From Candidatus Curtissbacteria bacterium (lineage in GTDB: Bacteria > Patescibacteriota > Microgenomatia > Curtissbacterales > GWA2-41-24): DNA of 45,641 nucleotides. The notes beneath the pieces were generated by a model that was not told the origin of the DNA, ran no database searches, and was given only the letters and a program-made list of their open reading frames with translations. The stretch spans positions 1 through 45,641 of the forward strand of contig JANLHP010000015.1 of assembly GCA_024654445.1 (NCBI GenBank), written 5' to 3'. Within the stretch, counting starts at the first letter, position 1. Each line of letters starts with the position of its first letter. This document shows positions 30,980 through 38,780 of the stretch, piece after piece. A program made the position numbers and the translations under genes.

Positions 30980-32264
30980 AAGCGTTCTGGGCATGAATGC
31001 CCGTAACTTTTTGTATATCAGAAAGTACAATCTGCGCGATTCCAAAAAAACCGCGGATAACAAGCTTGCGACCAAACGTATCTTAATTCGCGAAGGAATT
31101 CCGACCACTCGTCTGATCAAGGCTTTTTCTAGCAGGAAATCTATTACGAAATTTGATTGGGACTTGCCCAAAGGCGGATTTGTTGTCAAACCTGCAAGAG
31201 GTTACGGCGGTGAAGGCGTTTTAGTTTTTAAAAACTGGAAGGGTGAATTCGGAGAAACGCTTTTTGGCGAGGATTACGATACGGGTAGGCTAGCATCGCA
31301 CATACTCGATATCATAGAAGGTGTTTATTCTCTACAATTTCTGCCGGATCGCGCTTTTATAGAAGAAAGAGTCAGACCTCATCCGTTCTTCAAAAAAATC
31401 GCGCCCGGGCTTGCGGATATTCGGGTTATTGTTTTTAACAAGGTGCCAATAATGGCGATGTTGAGACTTCCGACCGCGGAATCAAAAGGCAGAGCAAACC
31501 TTCATTTTGGGGCAATTGGTGTTGGGATTGATCTGCGGACTGGGATTACAAAGCACGCGATTTATAAGAATCGTTCAATAAGAAGGGTGCCTGGGACGAA
31601 AATTAAGACGAGGGGTATCAAGATTCCAAATTGGGATGAGATTTTGGAGATGGCTGTTCAGGCTCAAGCGGCTATTGAAGGTTTGGGTTTTGCTGGTGTC
31701 GATATGGTTGTTGATATTAAACGCGGGCCGTTGGTGCTTGAAATTAATTCAAGGCCAGGGCTATCGATCCAAAACGCGAATCAGGCTTCTTTAAGGTCGA
31801 GACTTGAACGTGTCGAAAATGTCGAAATTCCAAGTATTGAGCGCGGAATTGAACTTGCAAAATCACTTTATGCCGAAGATTCGCTCGAGAAAGTAAAGGT
31901 TAAGCCGGTCGTGCTTTCGGTAATAGAAGAGGTAATGATAACGACGCAAGAAGGTGTTACAAAGTCATATCACGGTAAGATGGATTCTGGAGCTTATCGA
32001 ACGTCGATCGATTATACCGTAGTAGCTGAGCTGAAGTTGCCGATTCTGACAAGGAAAATACTAATAAAATCGGCAAGCGGACAGCAGCTGCGAGATGCTG
32101 TCCGGATTAGGTTTAACCTCGGTGGTAAAATAATTTCGACGGTTGCTACAATTGCGCAACGGGCGCATTTGGAATATCCTATTATCGTAGGCCGAAAAGA
32201 TCTGAAGGGCTTTTTGATTGACCCCAAACTTATGAAGGAAGACGAGGAAGAAAAAGTCTCGTAG
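30966..32264 (+). CDS. RimK-like ATP-grasp ligase fused to retropepsin-like protease
   Basis: 432-aa fusion. Residues 1-305 form an alpha-L-glutamate-ligase-like ATP-grasp enzyme (FVVKPARGYGGEGVLVF ATP loop, FIEERVRP, DIRVIVFNK, LVLEINSRPGL metal site at 259-265). Residues 310-425 match the ATP-dependent zinc protease/RimB family with a retropepsin fold, with D340-S-G-A in YHGKMDSGAYRTS and IVGRKDLKGF. Usually these are two genes beside the 7TM protein; here they are fused. The system likely makes and trims a peptide modification near the membrane; the target is unknown. Confidence 0.88.
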   Translation: MPVSKSVLGMNARNFLYIRKYNLRDSKKTADNKLATKRILIREGIPTTRLIKAFSSRKSITKFDWDLPKGGFVVKPARGYGGEGVLVFKNWKGEFGETLFGEDYDTGRLASHILDIIEGVYSLQFLPDRAFIEERVRPHPFFKKIAPGLADIRVIVFNKVPIMAMLRLPTAESKGRANLHFGAIGVGIDLRTGITKHAIYKNRSIRRVPGTKIKTRGIKIPNWDEILEMAVQAQAAIEGLGFAGVDMVVDIKRGPLVLEINSRPGLSIQNANQASLRSRLERVENVEIPSIERGIELAKSLYAEDSLEKVKVKPVVLSVIEEVMITTQEGVTKSYHGKMDSGAYRTSIDYTVVAELKLPILTRKILIKSASGQQLRDAVRIRFNLGGKIISTVATIAQRAHLEYPIIVGRKDLKGFLIDPKLMKEDEEEKVS

Positions 32265-32290
32265 AGGCGGAATTTAGACCTATAATATGG

Positions 32291-32296
32291 TATAAT
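32291..32296 (+). promoter_or_regulatory. -10 box (TATAAT), leaderless type
   Basis: TATAAT, 9 nt before the ATG at 32306; a second TATAAT-like stretch lies just upstream. Confidence 0.6.
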
Positions 32297-32305
32297 ACAC
32301 GTTTC

Positions 32306-33007
32306 ATGGTCAGAAACGAGTGCGGTCCGGACTATTATTCTGTGGCTGAGAGAAGTCCTATCTCCATTGGGAGTCAGAGGATTGCTTATAACAGATCTTG
32401 GTCAAACATTCATGGACGACACAACGACGTACGGGTAGGTGTGCAAGAAAATCAGCCGGTTTTTGTTTTGGGAGGATTTAATCATAATTCAGATACACCT
32501 GCTGAGTTTGCGCGATTTTCAGATGCGATTGCAGGAGACATTCGTAGCAAGCGGCCTAAACTTGTATATTTGGATATGAACAGGGAGCCACTAACTGTTG
32601 GGTTAGAGGGAGACCCTGTAGAGGCAAGACTCGAGAGTCTTCCTTTTAAAGATGGCTCTGTGGATTTCATGGTTCTTGACAGAACGGTAAACTTTATGGA
32701 TCCCAAACAAGTTGAAGGTTTTTCTAGGTCAGCTGCGAAGGTACTCTCGCGGAATGGCTTGATATTTGCTACTTTTAGTCAGCCTACGTTATTTCACATC
32801 GGGGAGTTTCTAGATTCATTACATCACAAAGCTGATGTATACAAGTATAATTACGATGAGCTCTGTAAGTTGACCGGAACTTACCTCAAACCTGTCTTAT
32901 TCGCAGAGGTAGACGCAGATTATATTAAAGATTACTTCACCGTTGTCTTTTCAAGGAGGGACAGTGAGTACTCGCGCCATCAAGGACAGCCATATCTGTT
33001 TTACTAA
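32306..33007 (+). CDS. SAM-dependent methyltransferase-like protein
   Basis: 233 aa. The second half has the class I layout: an acidic strand LVYLDMNREPL, ARLESLPFKDGSVDFMVLD (in part SLPFKDGSVDFMVL) and AAKVLSRNGLIFATF. A canonical Gly-rich motif I is not clear, and the first 80 residues are unusual (RSPISIGSQRIAYNRSW), so cofactor use is uncertain. It is preceded by a consensus -10 box and followed by greA, 21 nt away. Confidence 0.6.
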   Translation: MVRNECGPDYYSVAERSPISIGSQRIAYNRSWSNIHGRHNDVRVGVQENQPVFVLGGFNHNSDTPAEFARFSDAIAGDIRSKRPKLVYLDMNREPLTVGLEGDPVEARLESLPFKDGSVDFMVLDRTVNFMDPKQVEGFSRSAAKVLSRNGLIFATFSQPTLFHIGEFLDSLHHKADVYKYNYDELCKLTGTYLKPVLFAEVDADYIKDYFTVVFSRRDSEYSRHQGQPYLFY

Positions 33008-33028
33008 AATCGCAAAACATATCAATAA

Positions 33029-33496
33029 GTGAAAAAGCCAATAGATATTAAATTGACTCATGCGGGAGTCAAAAAACTTAAGCGCGAACAAGAAGAGCTA
33101 ATTGCTAAACGCCCTGGAGTGGTAGTTCGCCTGACAGCCGCTAGAGAACAAGGAGATCTTTCGGAAAATGCTGGCTATCACGCGAGCAAGGAAGAACTTG
33201 GGAAGATAGACAGTAGACTGCGAGAGATCCATGTATATTTAAAGTTTGGTGAAGTTATGAGTTCCGCGAGCATTGACACTGTTGGAATTGGTAGTACCGT
33301 TACAGTTTCAGGAGACGGCGAGAAGAGGGATTTTTCGATTGTGGGTGAACTCGAGGCGAGCCCGATTGAGGGAAAAGTTTCTAATATCTCCCCTATTGGT
33401 AAGGCGCTTCTTGGCGCTAAGGTTGGAGACAGTGTTAAGGTTGAGATTCCTGACGGAGAGCTTACGTTTAAAATACTTTCCGTCAAGCCTAGTTAA
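33029..33496 (+). CDS. greA: transcription elongation factor GreA
   Basis: 155-aa GreA, which rescues backtracked RNA polymerase by stimulating transcript cleavage. The N-terminal coiled coil has LTHAGVKKLKREQEEL and the acidic tip REQGDLSENAGYH; the C-terminal FKBP-like domain ends in ISPIGKALLGAKVGDSVKVE (in part SPIGKALLGAKVGD). GTG start at 33029. A TAAAAT box (33005-33010) overlaps the stop of the methyltransferase gene, with an 18-nt gap to the start. Confidence 0.95.
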   Translation: MKKPIDIKLTHAGVKKLKREQEELIAKRPGVVVRLTAAREQGDLSENAGYHASKEELGKIDSRLREIHVYLKFGEVMSSASIDTVGIGSTVTVSGDGEKRDFSIVGELEASPIEGKVSNISPIGKALLGAKVGDSVKVEIPDGELTFKILSVKPS

Positions 33497-34149
33497 ACGA
33501 GGGGCTTTTGGCCGCTATTTTGAAAATCTTCAAGAAAAGTTTTTAACCCCGTATCTGTTAGTGGGTGTTTGACGAGCTTTTTTAAAACGTCTGCCGGGCA
33601 CGTTGCGATGTCACAACCCAAAAGCGCCGCCTGTTTTACGTGCAGGGGCGATCTTACGGATGAGAAAAGTATTTTTGTTTCAAAATTGTAATTGTCGTAA
33701 ATCGTTCTGATTTCCCGAACCAAATCGATTCCGTTTTGCCCGATGTCGTCTAGCCTGCCAGCAAAGGGGCTAACGATGTAGGCACCTAATTTGGCTACTA
33801 ACAGTGCCTGGTTGGGGCTAAAGACGAGTGTCATGTTGACGCGGATTCCCTGAGCGTTCAAAGTTTTAAGTGCTTTCAAGCCGGCTTCGGTCGTAGGGAG
33901 TTTGACTACTACGTTGTTTCCTAGCGCTGCCAATTTTGTTCCTTCCTCGACCATGTTGTGAGCATCCATTGCTAAAACCTCGAGGCTTACGTCTCCATCT
34001 ACAACATTAAGAATTGCAGAGACAGCGTCGTGATAATCCATCCCTGCTTTGGTTGCCAGAGTGGGATTCGTGGTTACCCCGTCTATTATGCCGAGGTCAA
34101 CCATGCTTTTTACCTCTTCTGGATTTGCGCTATCTATGAATAGTTGCAT
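33493..34149 (-). CDS. transaldolase / fructose-6-phosphate aldolase family protein
   Basis: 218-aa TIM-barrel enzyme of the short transaldolase (TalB-like/FSA) family. Family marks are MQLFIDSANPEEV, GVTTNPTLATK, the Schiff-base Lys in VVVKLPTTEAGLKAL, and ATCPADVLKKLVKHPLTD. It interconverts C3 and C6/C7 sugar phosphates; whether it acts as transaldolase or aldolase cannot be told. TATACT lies 11 nt before the ATG. It ends overlapping greA (convergent, 4 nt). Confidence 0.92.
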   Translation of the reverse strand: MQLFIDSANPEEVKSMVDLGIIDGVTTNPTLATKAGMDYHDAVSAILNVVDGDVSLEVLAMDAHNMVEEGTKLAALGNNVVVKLPTTEAGLKALKTLNAQGIRVNMTLVFSPNQALLVAKLGAYIVSPFAGRLDDIGQNGIDLVREIRTIYDNYNFETKILFSSVRSPLHVKQAALLGCDIATCPADVLKKLVKHPLTDTGLKTFLEDFQNSGQKPLV

Positions 34150-34160
34150 TTGTTTTTTTG

Positions 34161-34166
34161 AGTATA
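34161..34166 (-). promoter_or_regulatory. -10 box (TATACT) of the transaldolase-family gene
   Basis: Minus-strand TATACT, 11 nt before the ATG at 34149. Confidence 0.5.
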
Positions 34167-34204
34167 CAACTGTTTACTTGTCAATAAAAGTAAGAAATCG
34201 CCTA

Positions 34205-34223
34205 GAAAGCTTTAAGCTTTCTG
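34205..34223. repeat. palindrome in the transaldolase-dacA spacer
   Basis: AGAAAGCT, three bases, AGCTTTCT: a perfect 8-bp inverted repeat, next to a second palindrome CGAATCGATTCG (about 34231-34242). The spacer is 212 nt between divergent genes, so a terminator is not expected; a regulator site is possible. Confidence 0.4.
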
Positions 34224-34349
34224 TTGCAGCGAATCGATTCGTTAAGACAGAAGGTATTAAATATGTCAAACTATATCAAACGTTTAGGAAAACTTCACAT
34301 GAGTATCATATGTCCAATCGTTTTGTTTAAAAAAGCCTTAAGTTTTGTG

Positions 34350-34355
34350 TAAAAT
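34350..34355 (+). promoter_or_regulatory. -10 box (TAAAAT), leaderless type
   Basis: TAAAAT, 6 nt before the GTG at 34362. Confidence 0.55.
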
Positions 34356-34361
34356 TAAAGG

Positions 34362-35300
34362 GTGGTTAGGTTTTTTGCTGTAATTTTTTTGGTGTTTTCG
34401 TGCTTCGGACTTTTTTTGTTCAAGCGTGACAGTTTCGGTACCACCTCCCCTATTCCTGCTGAGGTTAAAAATAAACCTACTAAAAGTGTAAATTCTTGGT
34501 ATCCGAATGTACTGGGCCAAAGGAGCGAAAATCTTATTCTCTCGTCCTCTTCTGCTATTTTGGTTGATTATGACAGTGCTGAGGTCGTATATGGGAAAAA
34601 CGTGAATGACAGATTGCCTGCAGCTTCCACAATAAAAATAATGACAGCCTTGGTTGCTTTGGAAAACGCAAATGCCAAAGATGTGTTTGCCGTTTCCGAA
34701 AAAGCCGCAAGCGTTGGCGAAAATAGCATGGGTCTTTCTGCCGGTGAAAAGGCGACGCTGGAGGAACTTCTATACGGCATGATGCTTGTTTCCGGCAATG
34801 ATGCGGCGGTTGTGGTTGCGGAAGGCGTTTCGGGAGGCGAAGAAGAGTTTGTGAGTCTTATGAATAATAAGGCTGCCGAGCTTGGACTTAAAGACACTAA
34901 GTTTGTGAACGCCTCCGGGCTCGATGTGGATGGTGAAGTCCAGTATTCGAGTGCCTATGATATGGCAGTAATTGCTCGGTATGTCTGGGAAAACTATCCG
35001 ACATTCCGAAATATCACTTCGACTTTTCATAAATACATCGAGACTACTTCAACGCATAAGGATTTTGATCTTTACAACGACACGAACCTTTTGACAACTT
35101 ATCCGGGTGTGCGTGGAATTAAACCTGGGTTTACGTGGGAGGCTGGTTTGTGCTTGGTTACTTACGCCGAAAATGATGACCGCAAACTAATTGGCGTTGT
35201 TTTGGGCAGCGGGGATCGGCGCGGCGAAATGAAAGAGCTTTTGGACTACGGTTTTGGTTCATTTGGTATTGTTGTTATTCATCCAGATCTGGACTTGTAA
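34362..35300 (+). CDS. D-alanyl-D-alanine carboxypeptidase (peptidase S11)
   Basis: 312-aa exported penicillin-binding protein of the DacA/PBP5 class that trims the D-Ala from peptidoglycan stem peptides. An N-terminal TM or signal segment (4-20) precedes the catalytic domain. Active-site motifs are S89-T-I-K92 (AASTIKIMTAL), SGN at 144-146 and KPG at 254-256 (RGIKPGFTWEAG) where KTG is usual. The chain ends soon after the domain, so the C-terminal membrane helix of PBP5 is lacking; the N-terminal helix may anchor it. Confidence 0.93.
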   Translation: MVRFFAVIFLVFSCFGLFLFKRDSFGTTSPIPAEVKNKPTKSVNSWYPNVLGQRSENLILSSSSAILVDYDSAEVVYGKNVNDRLPAASTIKIMTALVALENANAKDVFAVSEKAASVGENSMGLSAGEKATLEELLYGMMLVSGNDAAVVVAEGVSGGEEEFVSLMNNKAAELGLKDTKFVNASGLDVDGEVQYSSAYDMAVIARYVWENYPTFRNITSTFHKYIETTSTHKDFDLYNDTNLLTTYPGVRGIKPGFTWEAGLCLVTYAENDDRKLIGVVLGSGDRRGEMKELLDYGFGSFGIVVIHPDLDL

Positions 35301-35313
35301 TTTCATAAACTTT

Positions 35314-35344
35314 CGAGGACTGAAAGCCCTCGGTATTGTCTTTT
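35314..35344 (+). terminator. possible intrinsic terminator after the carboxypeptidase gene
   Basis: A short stem CGAGG...CCTCG (35314-35318/35328-35332) followed by a T-rich tail (GTATTGTCTTTT). Weak, but it is placed just after the stop at 35300. Confidence 0.35.
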
Positions 35345-35406
35345 AAGTTCACATCGGGTGGCAGAAAACCTAAATCTTTTTTCTTATGCTGGAGAAGTAT
35401 GTAGCC

Positions 35407-35454
35407 GTTTGGCATCAAAACTGCGATCTGAAAATCGCAGTTTTGATGCCAAAC
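35407..35454. repeat. perfect 21-bp palindrome with 6-nt loop
   Basis: Arms 35407-35427 and 35434-35454 are perfectly complementary; the loop is CTGAAA. It lies 88 nt before the histidine-kinase gene and lacks a following T-run, so it is not a typical terminator. It has no sequence in common with the 20402-20444 palindrome. Confidence 0.7.
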
Positions 35455-35525
35455 CGTTATAAATTTGAGGCTGATTTGACATTGTTCTTGCGATCTGTTG
35501 TACTGCCGTACCTGATTATTTGAGA

Positions 35526-35531
35526 TAAAAT
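35526..35531 (+). promoter_or_regulatory. -10 box (TAAAAT)
   Basis: TAAAAT, 11 nt before the ATG at 35543. Confidence 0.5.
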
Positions 35532-35542
35532 TTGGTGCCGGT

Positions 35543-36712
35543 ATGAAGAAGGCTCAAAAAAACGATTCTTTGGTAAGGCTCTACGAGTCAGGTATCAAGT
35601 TTTTGGTTCCTCTTTCCGTAGTAGATACTTACAAAACGATAATGAAAGAAGCCATAAAGTTGGTAAATGCCAGCTACGGCTCGATTTTTATTAAAAAAAA
35701 TGGTGTTTTAATTCGAGTCTACGCCTCCACATCTTCTCTCTACAAGACAAAAATTAGGCCAAAAGGCTTCACTTATCGAGCAGCTTCGCTTGCAAAACCT
35801 ACGATTCTGGACATTTCTAAAGTAGAAAAATTTCACCCTAGGGTCAAAGATATGGGTGTTAAATCTACAATATTTATTCCACTTGCTTACAAAAAAGAAT
35901 CTATCGGTGTACTTTCTGTTGATTCTTTTAAATACAGAACTTTTTCGAAACACGAGCTTGATCTCCTTAAACACTTCGGCTCGCTGGCTAGTCTTGCAAT
36001 CAGAAAGGCCCAGCTTTACCAGGAGGCAAGGGATGCTATTGGGTTTCGGGATTTGTTTATTTCGCTTGCAAACCATGAATTAAGAACGCCAATGACAACT
36101 ATTTACGCTTACTCGCAACTCCTGGAGAAAAAGCTTGCGAAGAAATCTCCGAAAGAAGCTAAATACGCAAAACTCATGAAGGACGAGTCTAAAAGACTTG
36201 AGCTTTTGCTAAATGATTTTCTTAGACTTGACCAGATACGAAAGGGAGAAATGGAGTACAGATTCAAAAAGATCGATATTCGTGACGTACTTTCGCGGGC
36301 TACGGATTTATTCGAATCGGGACACAAGGACCATAGACTGATTTACAGAAACGAAATGGTTAATGGACAAAGTACTATTACTGCTGATTTTGACAAGATA
36401 CTACAGCTTGTCGTTAATCTCCTTAACAATGCGGCTAAGTTTTCTGGTCGTGGGACAGAAGTGGAGCTCTTAGCGAAAAGGTCTGGGGAGTTTGTTTGTA
36501 TAATGGTTAAAGACCATGGAGTGGGTATTCACAAGCGGGATCTTGGTCATATATTTGAGGAGTTTTATAAGGGCAACAGAAAAAGACTTCCAGGAATGGG
36601 GCTTGGGTTATTTTTGGCAAGATCGATCGTTGATAAGCATGGAGGGAAGATTAGTGTAAAATCTAAGCTGAATAAAGGTACAATTATGGAAGTTTTGCTG
36701 CCAGTTAATTAA
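35543..36712 (+). CDS. GAF-domain sensor histidine kinase
   Basis: 389-aa cytosolic kinase without TM helices. A GAF domain at about 20-160 (SYGSIFIKKNGVLIRVYAST, in part; GVLSVDSFKYRTF) precedes the dimerisation helix with phospho-acceptor His178 in ANHELRTPMTTIYAY. The ATP domain has an N-box LLNNAAKFSG, a G1-like VKDHGVGIHKRD and GMGLGLFLARSIVDKHGG. A cognate response regulator is not adjacent; the next gene is an unknown P-loop protein only 5 nt away. The signal bound by the GAF domain is unknown. Confidence 0.92.
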   Translation: MKKAQKNDSLVRLYESGIKFLVPLSVVDTYKTIMKEAIKLVNASYGSIFIKKNGVLIRVYASTSSLYKTKIRPKGFTYRAASLAKPTILDISKVEKFHPRVKDMGVKSTIFIPLAYKKESIGVLSVDSFKYRTFSKHELDLLKHFGSLASLAIRKAQLYQEARDAIGFRDLFISLANHELRTPMTTIYAYSQLLEKKLAKKSPKEAKYAKLMKDESKRLELLLNDFLRLDQIRKGEMEYRFKKIDIRDVLSRATDLFESGHKDHRLIYRNEMVNGQSTITADFDKILQLVVNLLNNAAKFSGRGTEVELLAKRSGEFVCIMVKDHGVGIHKRDLGHIFEEFYKGNRKRLPGMGLGLFLARSIVDKHGGKISVKSKLNKGTIMEVLLPVN

Positions 36713-36717
36713 AGTCG

Positions 36718-37710
36718 ATGAATGAATACGCGCCAAGAGAAAGTCTTGAAGGGGTAGTCAGACAGGAAGTTCAACATGCTGAAGCACTGAATGCTTTGGT
36801 GGACAGAGGCGGTACTAAACTTGCAGTGCCTATGATGGTCGATCTTCTCGGTCATCCAACAATCAGAAAATTAGTCGTTCTTGGGCAGCCAACGGCTGGT
36901 AAAAGTACGTTGATCGGGCAAATGATAGAGGTTTGCAGACGTGTCAGTGAACAAACTCAAGAAAATATAAATGTAAATATTACGATGTATGAGACGCATC
37001 TCAAAAGACTGCAAACCGATACAGGAATATCTTCTGAGGACCCAAAATATCCTTGGGCAAGGCTGAATTGGGATATTGCCAGGGAAGTAAGCGTGAGGCT
37101 AGACGATCATGGGGGCAGGAGCGTAAGGTTCGTGGAGATTCCAGGTGTTGGAAGAAAAGGTCAGGGCGTAAGAGACAGGGCAGTTTCTGCCTTCAATAGG
37201 TTAGCCTGGATATCCCAGTCTTCAGATAGTCATGACACTATGTTTCTATACCTAATCGCAGACCCGCGAGCTCAGAGGAAAGCGATACATCTGAGGACTG
37301 CCATTCCAGACCTGCCTGATCACCAGGTTGTCCCATACTTGTCGGAAAATTTAGATATAGTTGTTGCCGGAATGGACGACAGCCCTAACCCGGGGTCGGA
37401 AATAAAGGAAATTATAAGCCGGGCTGCCCGCGAAGAACACATCAATGATATTAGGCGTGAAGTAAAAGAGATAACAATAGGTTGGACAGTTGCAACATCC
37501 CAAGAAGCTAAGGAAATGCCCAAGCCAATCGCGAGCGATTCCGAACTTTCTTTTACGATGCGGAGCGACATGAGAGATGAATTTGGATACATGGAGCAAG
37601 TATTTTACAGAGAAATGGGGCTTAGCGAGCAATTTGCGAGAGTCGGGTACAATTATATTCGAAGAGGAACCATCACTTGGTACCCAAGGCTTGTCCCGAC
37701 TCCTGTTTAG
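36718..37710 (+). CDS. P-loop NTPase of unknown family
   Basis: 330 aa. Walker A is VVLGQPTAGKSTLIG (near residue 60). A second motif, RFVEIPGVGRKGQG (near 140), resembles the DxPG G3 motif of GTPases but with Glu. No G4 (NKxD) motif is clear. The N-terminus is helical (ESLEGVVRQEVQHAEAL). It begins 5 nt after the kinase stop, so the two are probably co-transcribed, suggesting a signalling output; this is inference. No family recognised. Confidence 0.6.
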   Translation: MNEYAPRESLEGVVRQEVQHAEALNALVDRGGTKLAVPMMVDLLGHPTIRKLVVLGQPTAGKSTLIGQMIEVCRRVSEQTQENINVNITMYETHLKRLQTDTGISSEDPKYPWARLNWDIAREVSVRLDDHGGRSVRFVEIPGVGRKGQGVRDRAVSAFNRLAWISQSSDSHDTMFLYLIADPRAQRKAIHLRTAIPDLPDHQVVPYLSENLDIVVAGMDDSPNPGSEIKEIISRAAREEHINDIRREVKEITIGWTVATSQEAKEMPKPIASDSELSFTMRSDMRDEFGYMEQVFYREMGLSEQFARVGYNYIRRGTITWYPRLVPTPV

Positions 37711-37733
37711 GACTTCCCTCTGGTTGGGACACA

Positions 37734-37806
37734 GGGATGTGTGATTTGCTCGGTAGCACCCAGGAGAGGATTCGCGATTTGCTTGCTAGAAGGGATGTGT
37801 GATTTG
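37734..37806. repeat. 15-bp direct repeats
   Basis: GGGATGTGTGATTTG occurs at 37734-37748 and again at 37792-37806, with a related GCGATTTGCTTGCT between them. The rest of the 230-nt spacer up to the tRNA holds short inverted repeats: ACTATTGAA/TTCAATAGT (about 37833-37859), AGCGAACCCT/AGGGTCGCT (about 37870-37892) and ACAAAATATATTTTGT (37905-37920). No ORF is supported. Confidence 0.5.
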
Positions 37807-37940
37807 TTTCACAAATCCACATATGATTTCGTAACTATTGAAATAGTTTTTTCAATAGTACTCCATCATAGCGAACCCTAAGAGGGTCGCTCCGTCGTAC
37901 TTACACAAAATATATTTTGTACAGTAACAAAAATATTTTG

Positions 37941-38012
37941 TGGGAGCACAGGGATTCGAACCCTGAACCGACTGCTTAAGAGGCAGTTGCTCTACCATTG
38001 AGCTATACTCCC
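37941..38012 (-). tRNA. tRNA-Lys (anticodon CTT)
   Basis: Complete cloverleaf on the minus strand. Acceptor GGGAGTA/TGCTCCC; D arm GCTC-AATGGTA-GAGC; anticodon stem ACTGC/GCAGT with loop CTCTTAA (anticodon CTT); T arm CAGGG-TTCGAAT-CCCTG; discriminator A. CCA is not encoded. A 7-bp hairpin ATTCCAC-GAA-GTGGAAT overlaps its 5' flank. Confidence 0.95.
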
Positions 38013-38013
38013 A

Positions 38014-38480
38014 TTCCACGAAGTGGAATCTCGCCAATCAGTGCCATTCCGTCATTTCTCCTCTTCAAATTCAGAGGATTTTGACAAATATCCCAAAATT
38101 CTTCGAATTTTGGAAAGGAAGAACAGACTAAAGGTTGAGCGGAGTTATTTATAACTTCATGAAACCAAAAAGTCTAGTTCTGACGAGTGCTCGCAGAGGG
38201 ATTTACTTCGACTCCGTTCTGCAATGCAGAACTGCGCTCAGTATAAACTTCTCATCCCTCCCTATCACCCTGTGTGCGCCAAGTCTCTTTACAATGGAAC
38301 ACGTTTGAGGCTTATTTTAGCAGAGTGTATCAGACATTTCAGCAGTACCAAATTCAAGTTCCTATGTACACCTAAACTAGATTGAATTTAATAGATAATT
38401 TTCCAACTAAAACTGCATAACTGTACCCAAAAACCATAAACAGCACCCCATTTAACTCTTGATATTGTAACGCATTGTGT
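38014..38480. other. 480-nt gene-poor spacer rich in inverted repeats
   Basis: No supported gene between tRNA-Lys and the toxin gene. It holds ATTCCAC/GTGGAAT next to the tRNA, TCCTCT/AGAGGA (about 38056-38075), CCAAAATTC-TTC-GAATTTTGG (about 38092-38112), GTTCTGCA/TGCAGAAC (about 38216-38232), and GAGGGAT/ATCCCTC enclosing the last (about 38197-38262). The segment around 38205-38250 may form a long hairpin. It could be a structured RNA transcribed toward the tRNA, or repeat debris. A 49-codon ORF at 38159 is not convincing. Confidence 0.4.
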
Positions 38481-38486
38481 TACAAT
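38481..38486 (+). promoter_or_regulatory. -10 box (TACAAT), leaderless type
   Basis: TACAAT, 6 nt before the GTG at 38493; it lies inside the longer ORF opening at 38475, so the later start is preferred. Confidence 0.55.
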
Positions 38487-38492
38487 AATAAT

Positions 38493-38780
38493 GTGATTGG
38501 CATTCGTAAACTTCTCTGGGATGCGTGGAACACAGCGCATATTGCAAGACATAATGTTACACCTGATGAAGTAGAACAAATTTGCCATGCTGATCCGGTA
38601 GTACAAATTGGAAAGAAGGGAAGATTGCTTGTCTTTGGTCCTACAGATAGCGGGAAAATACTTGCGGTAATTCTTGATAAGGAAGAAGAGAAAAATGTGT
38701 ATTATCCAGTAACTGCATATAAAGCAAGCAAAAAACTGATAAGGATATACCTAAATCAAAAAGGAGGTGAGCAAAAATGA
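38493..38780 (+). CDS. BrnT-like toxin (DUF497 family)
   Basis: 95 aa from GTG 38493. The pattern LLWDAWNTAHIARHNVTPDE, then VEQICHADPVV, then GRLLVFGPTDSGKILAVI and PVTAYKASKKLIRIY follows the BrnT RelE-like ribonuclease toxin layout (W-D, N-x3-H-x4, final A-x3-RxxY-like). It is followed by a CopG/BrnA-type antitoxin with ATGA overlap (38777-38780) and a perfect Shine-Dalgarno AAAGGAGGTGA. Toxin-first order is usual for brnTA. It probably cleaves mRNA when released. Confidence 0.8.
   Translation: MIGIRKLLWDAWNTAHIARHNVTPDEVEQICHADPVVQIGKKGRLLVFGPTDSGKILAVILDKEEEKNVYYPVTAYKASKKLIRIYLNQKGGEQK

Noticed and set aside
38159-38308. 49-codon ORF starting MKPKSLVLTSARRG
   Set aside because: It runs through several inverted repeats and has no homology I can see or convincing start signals.
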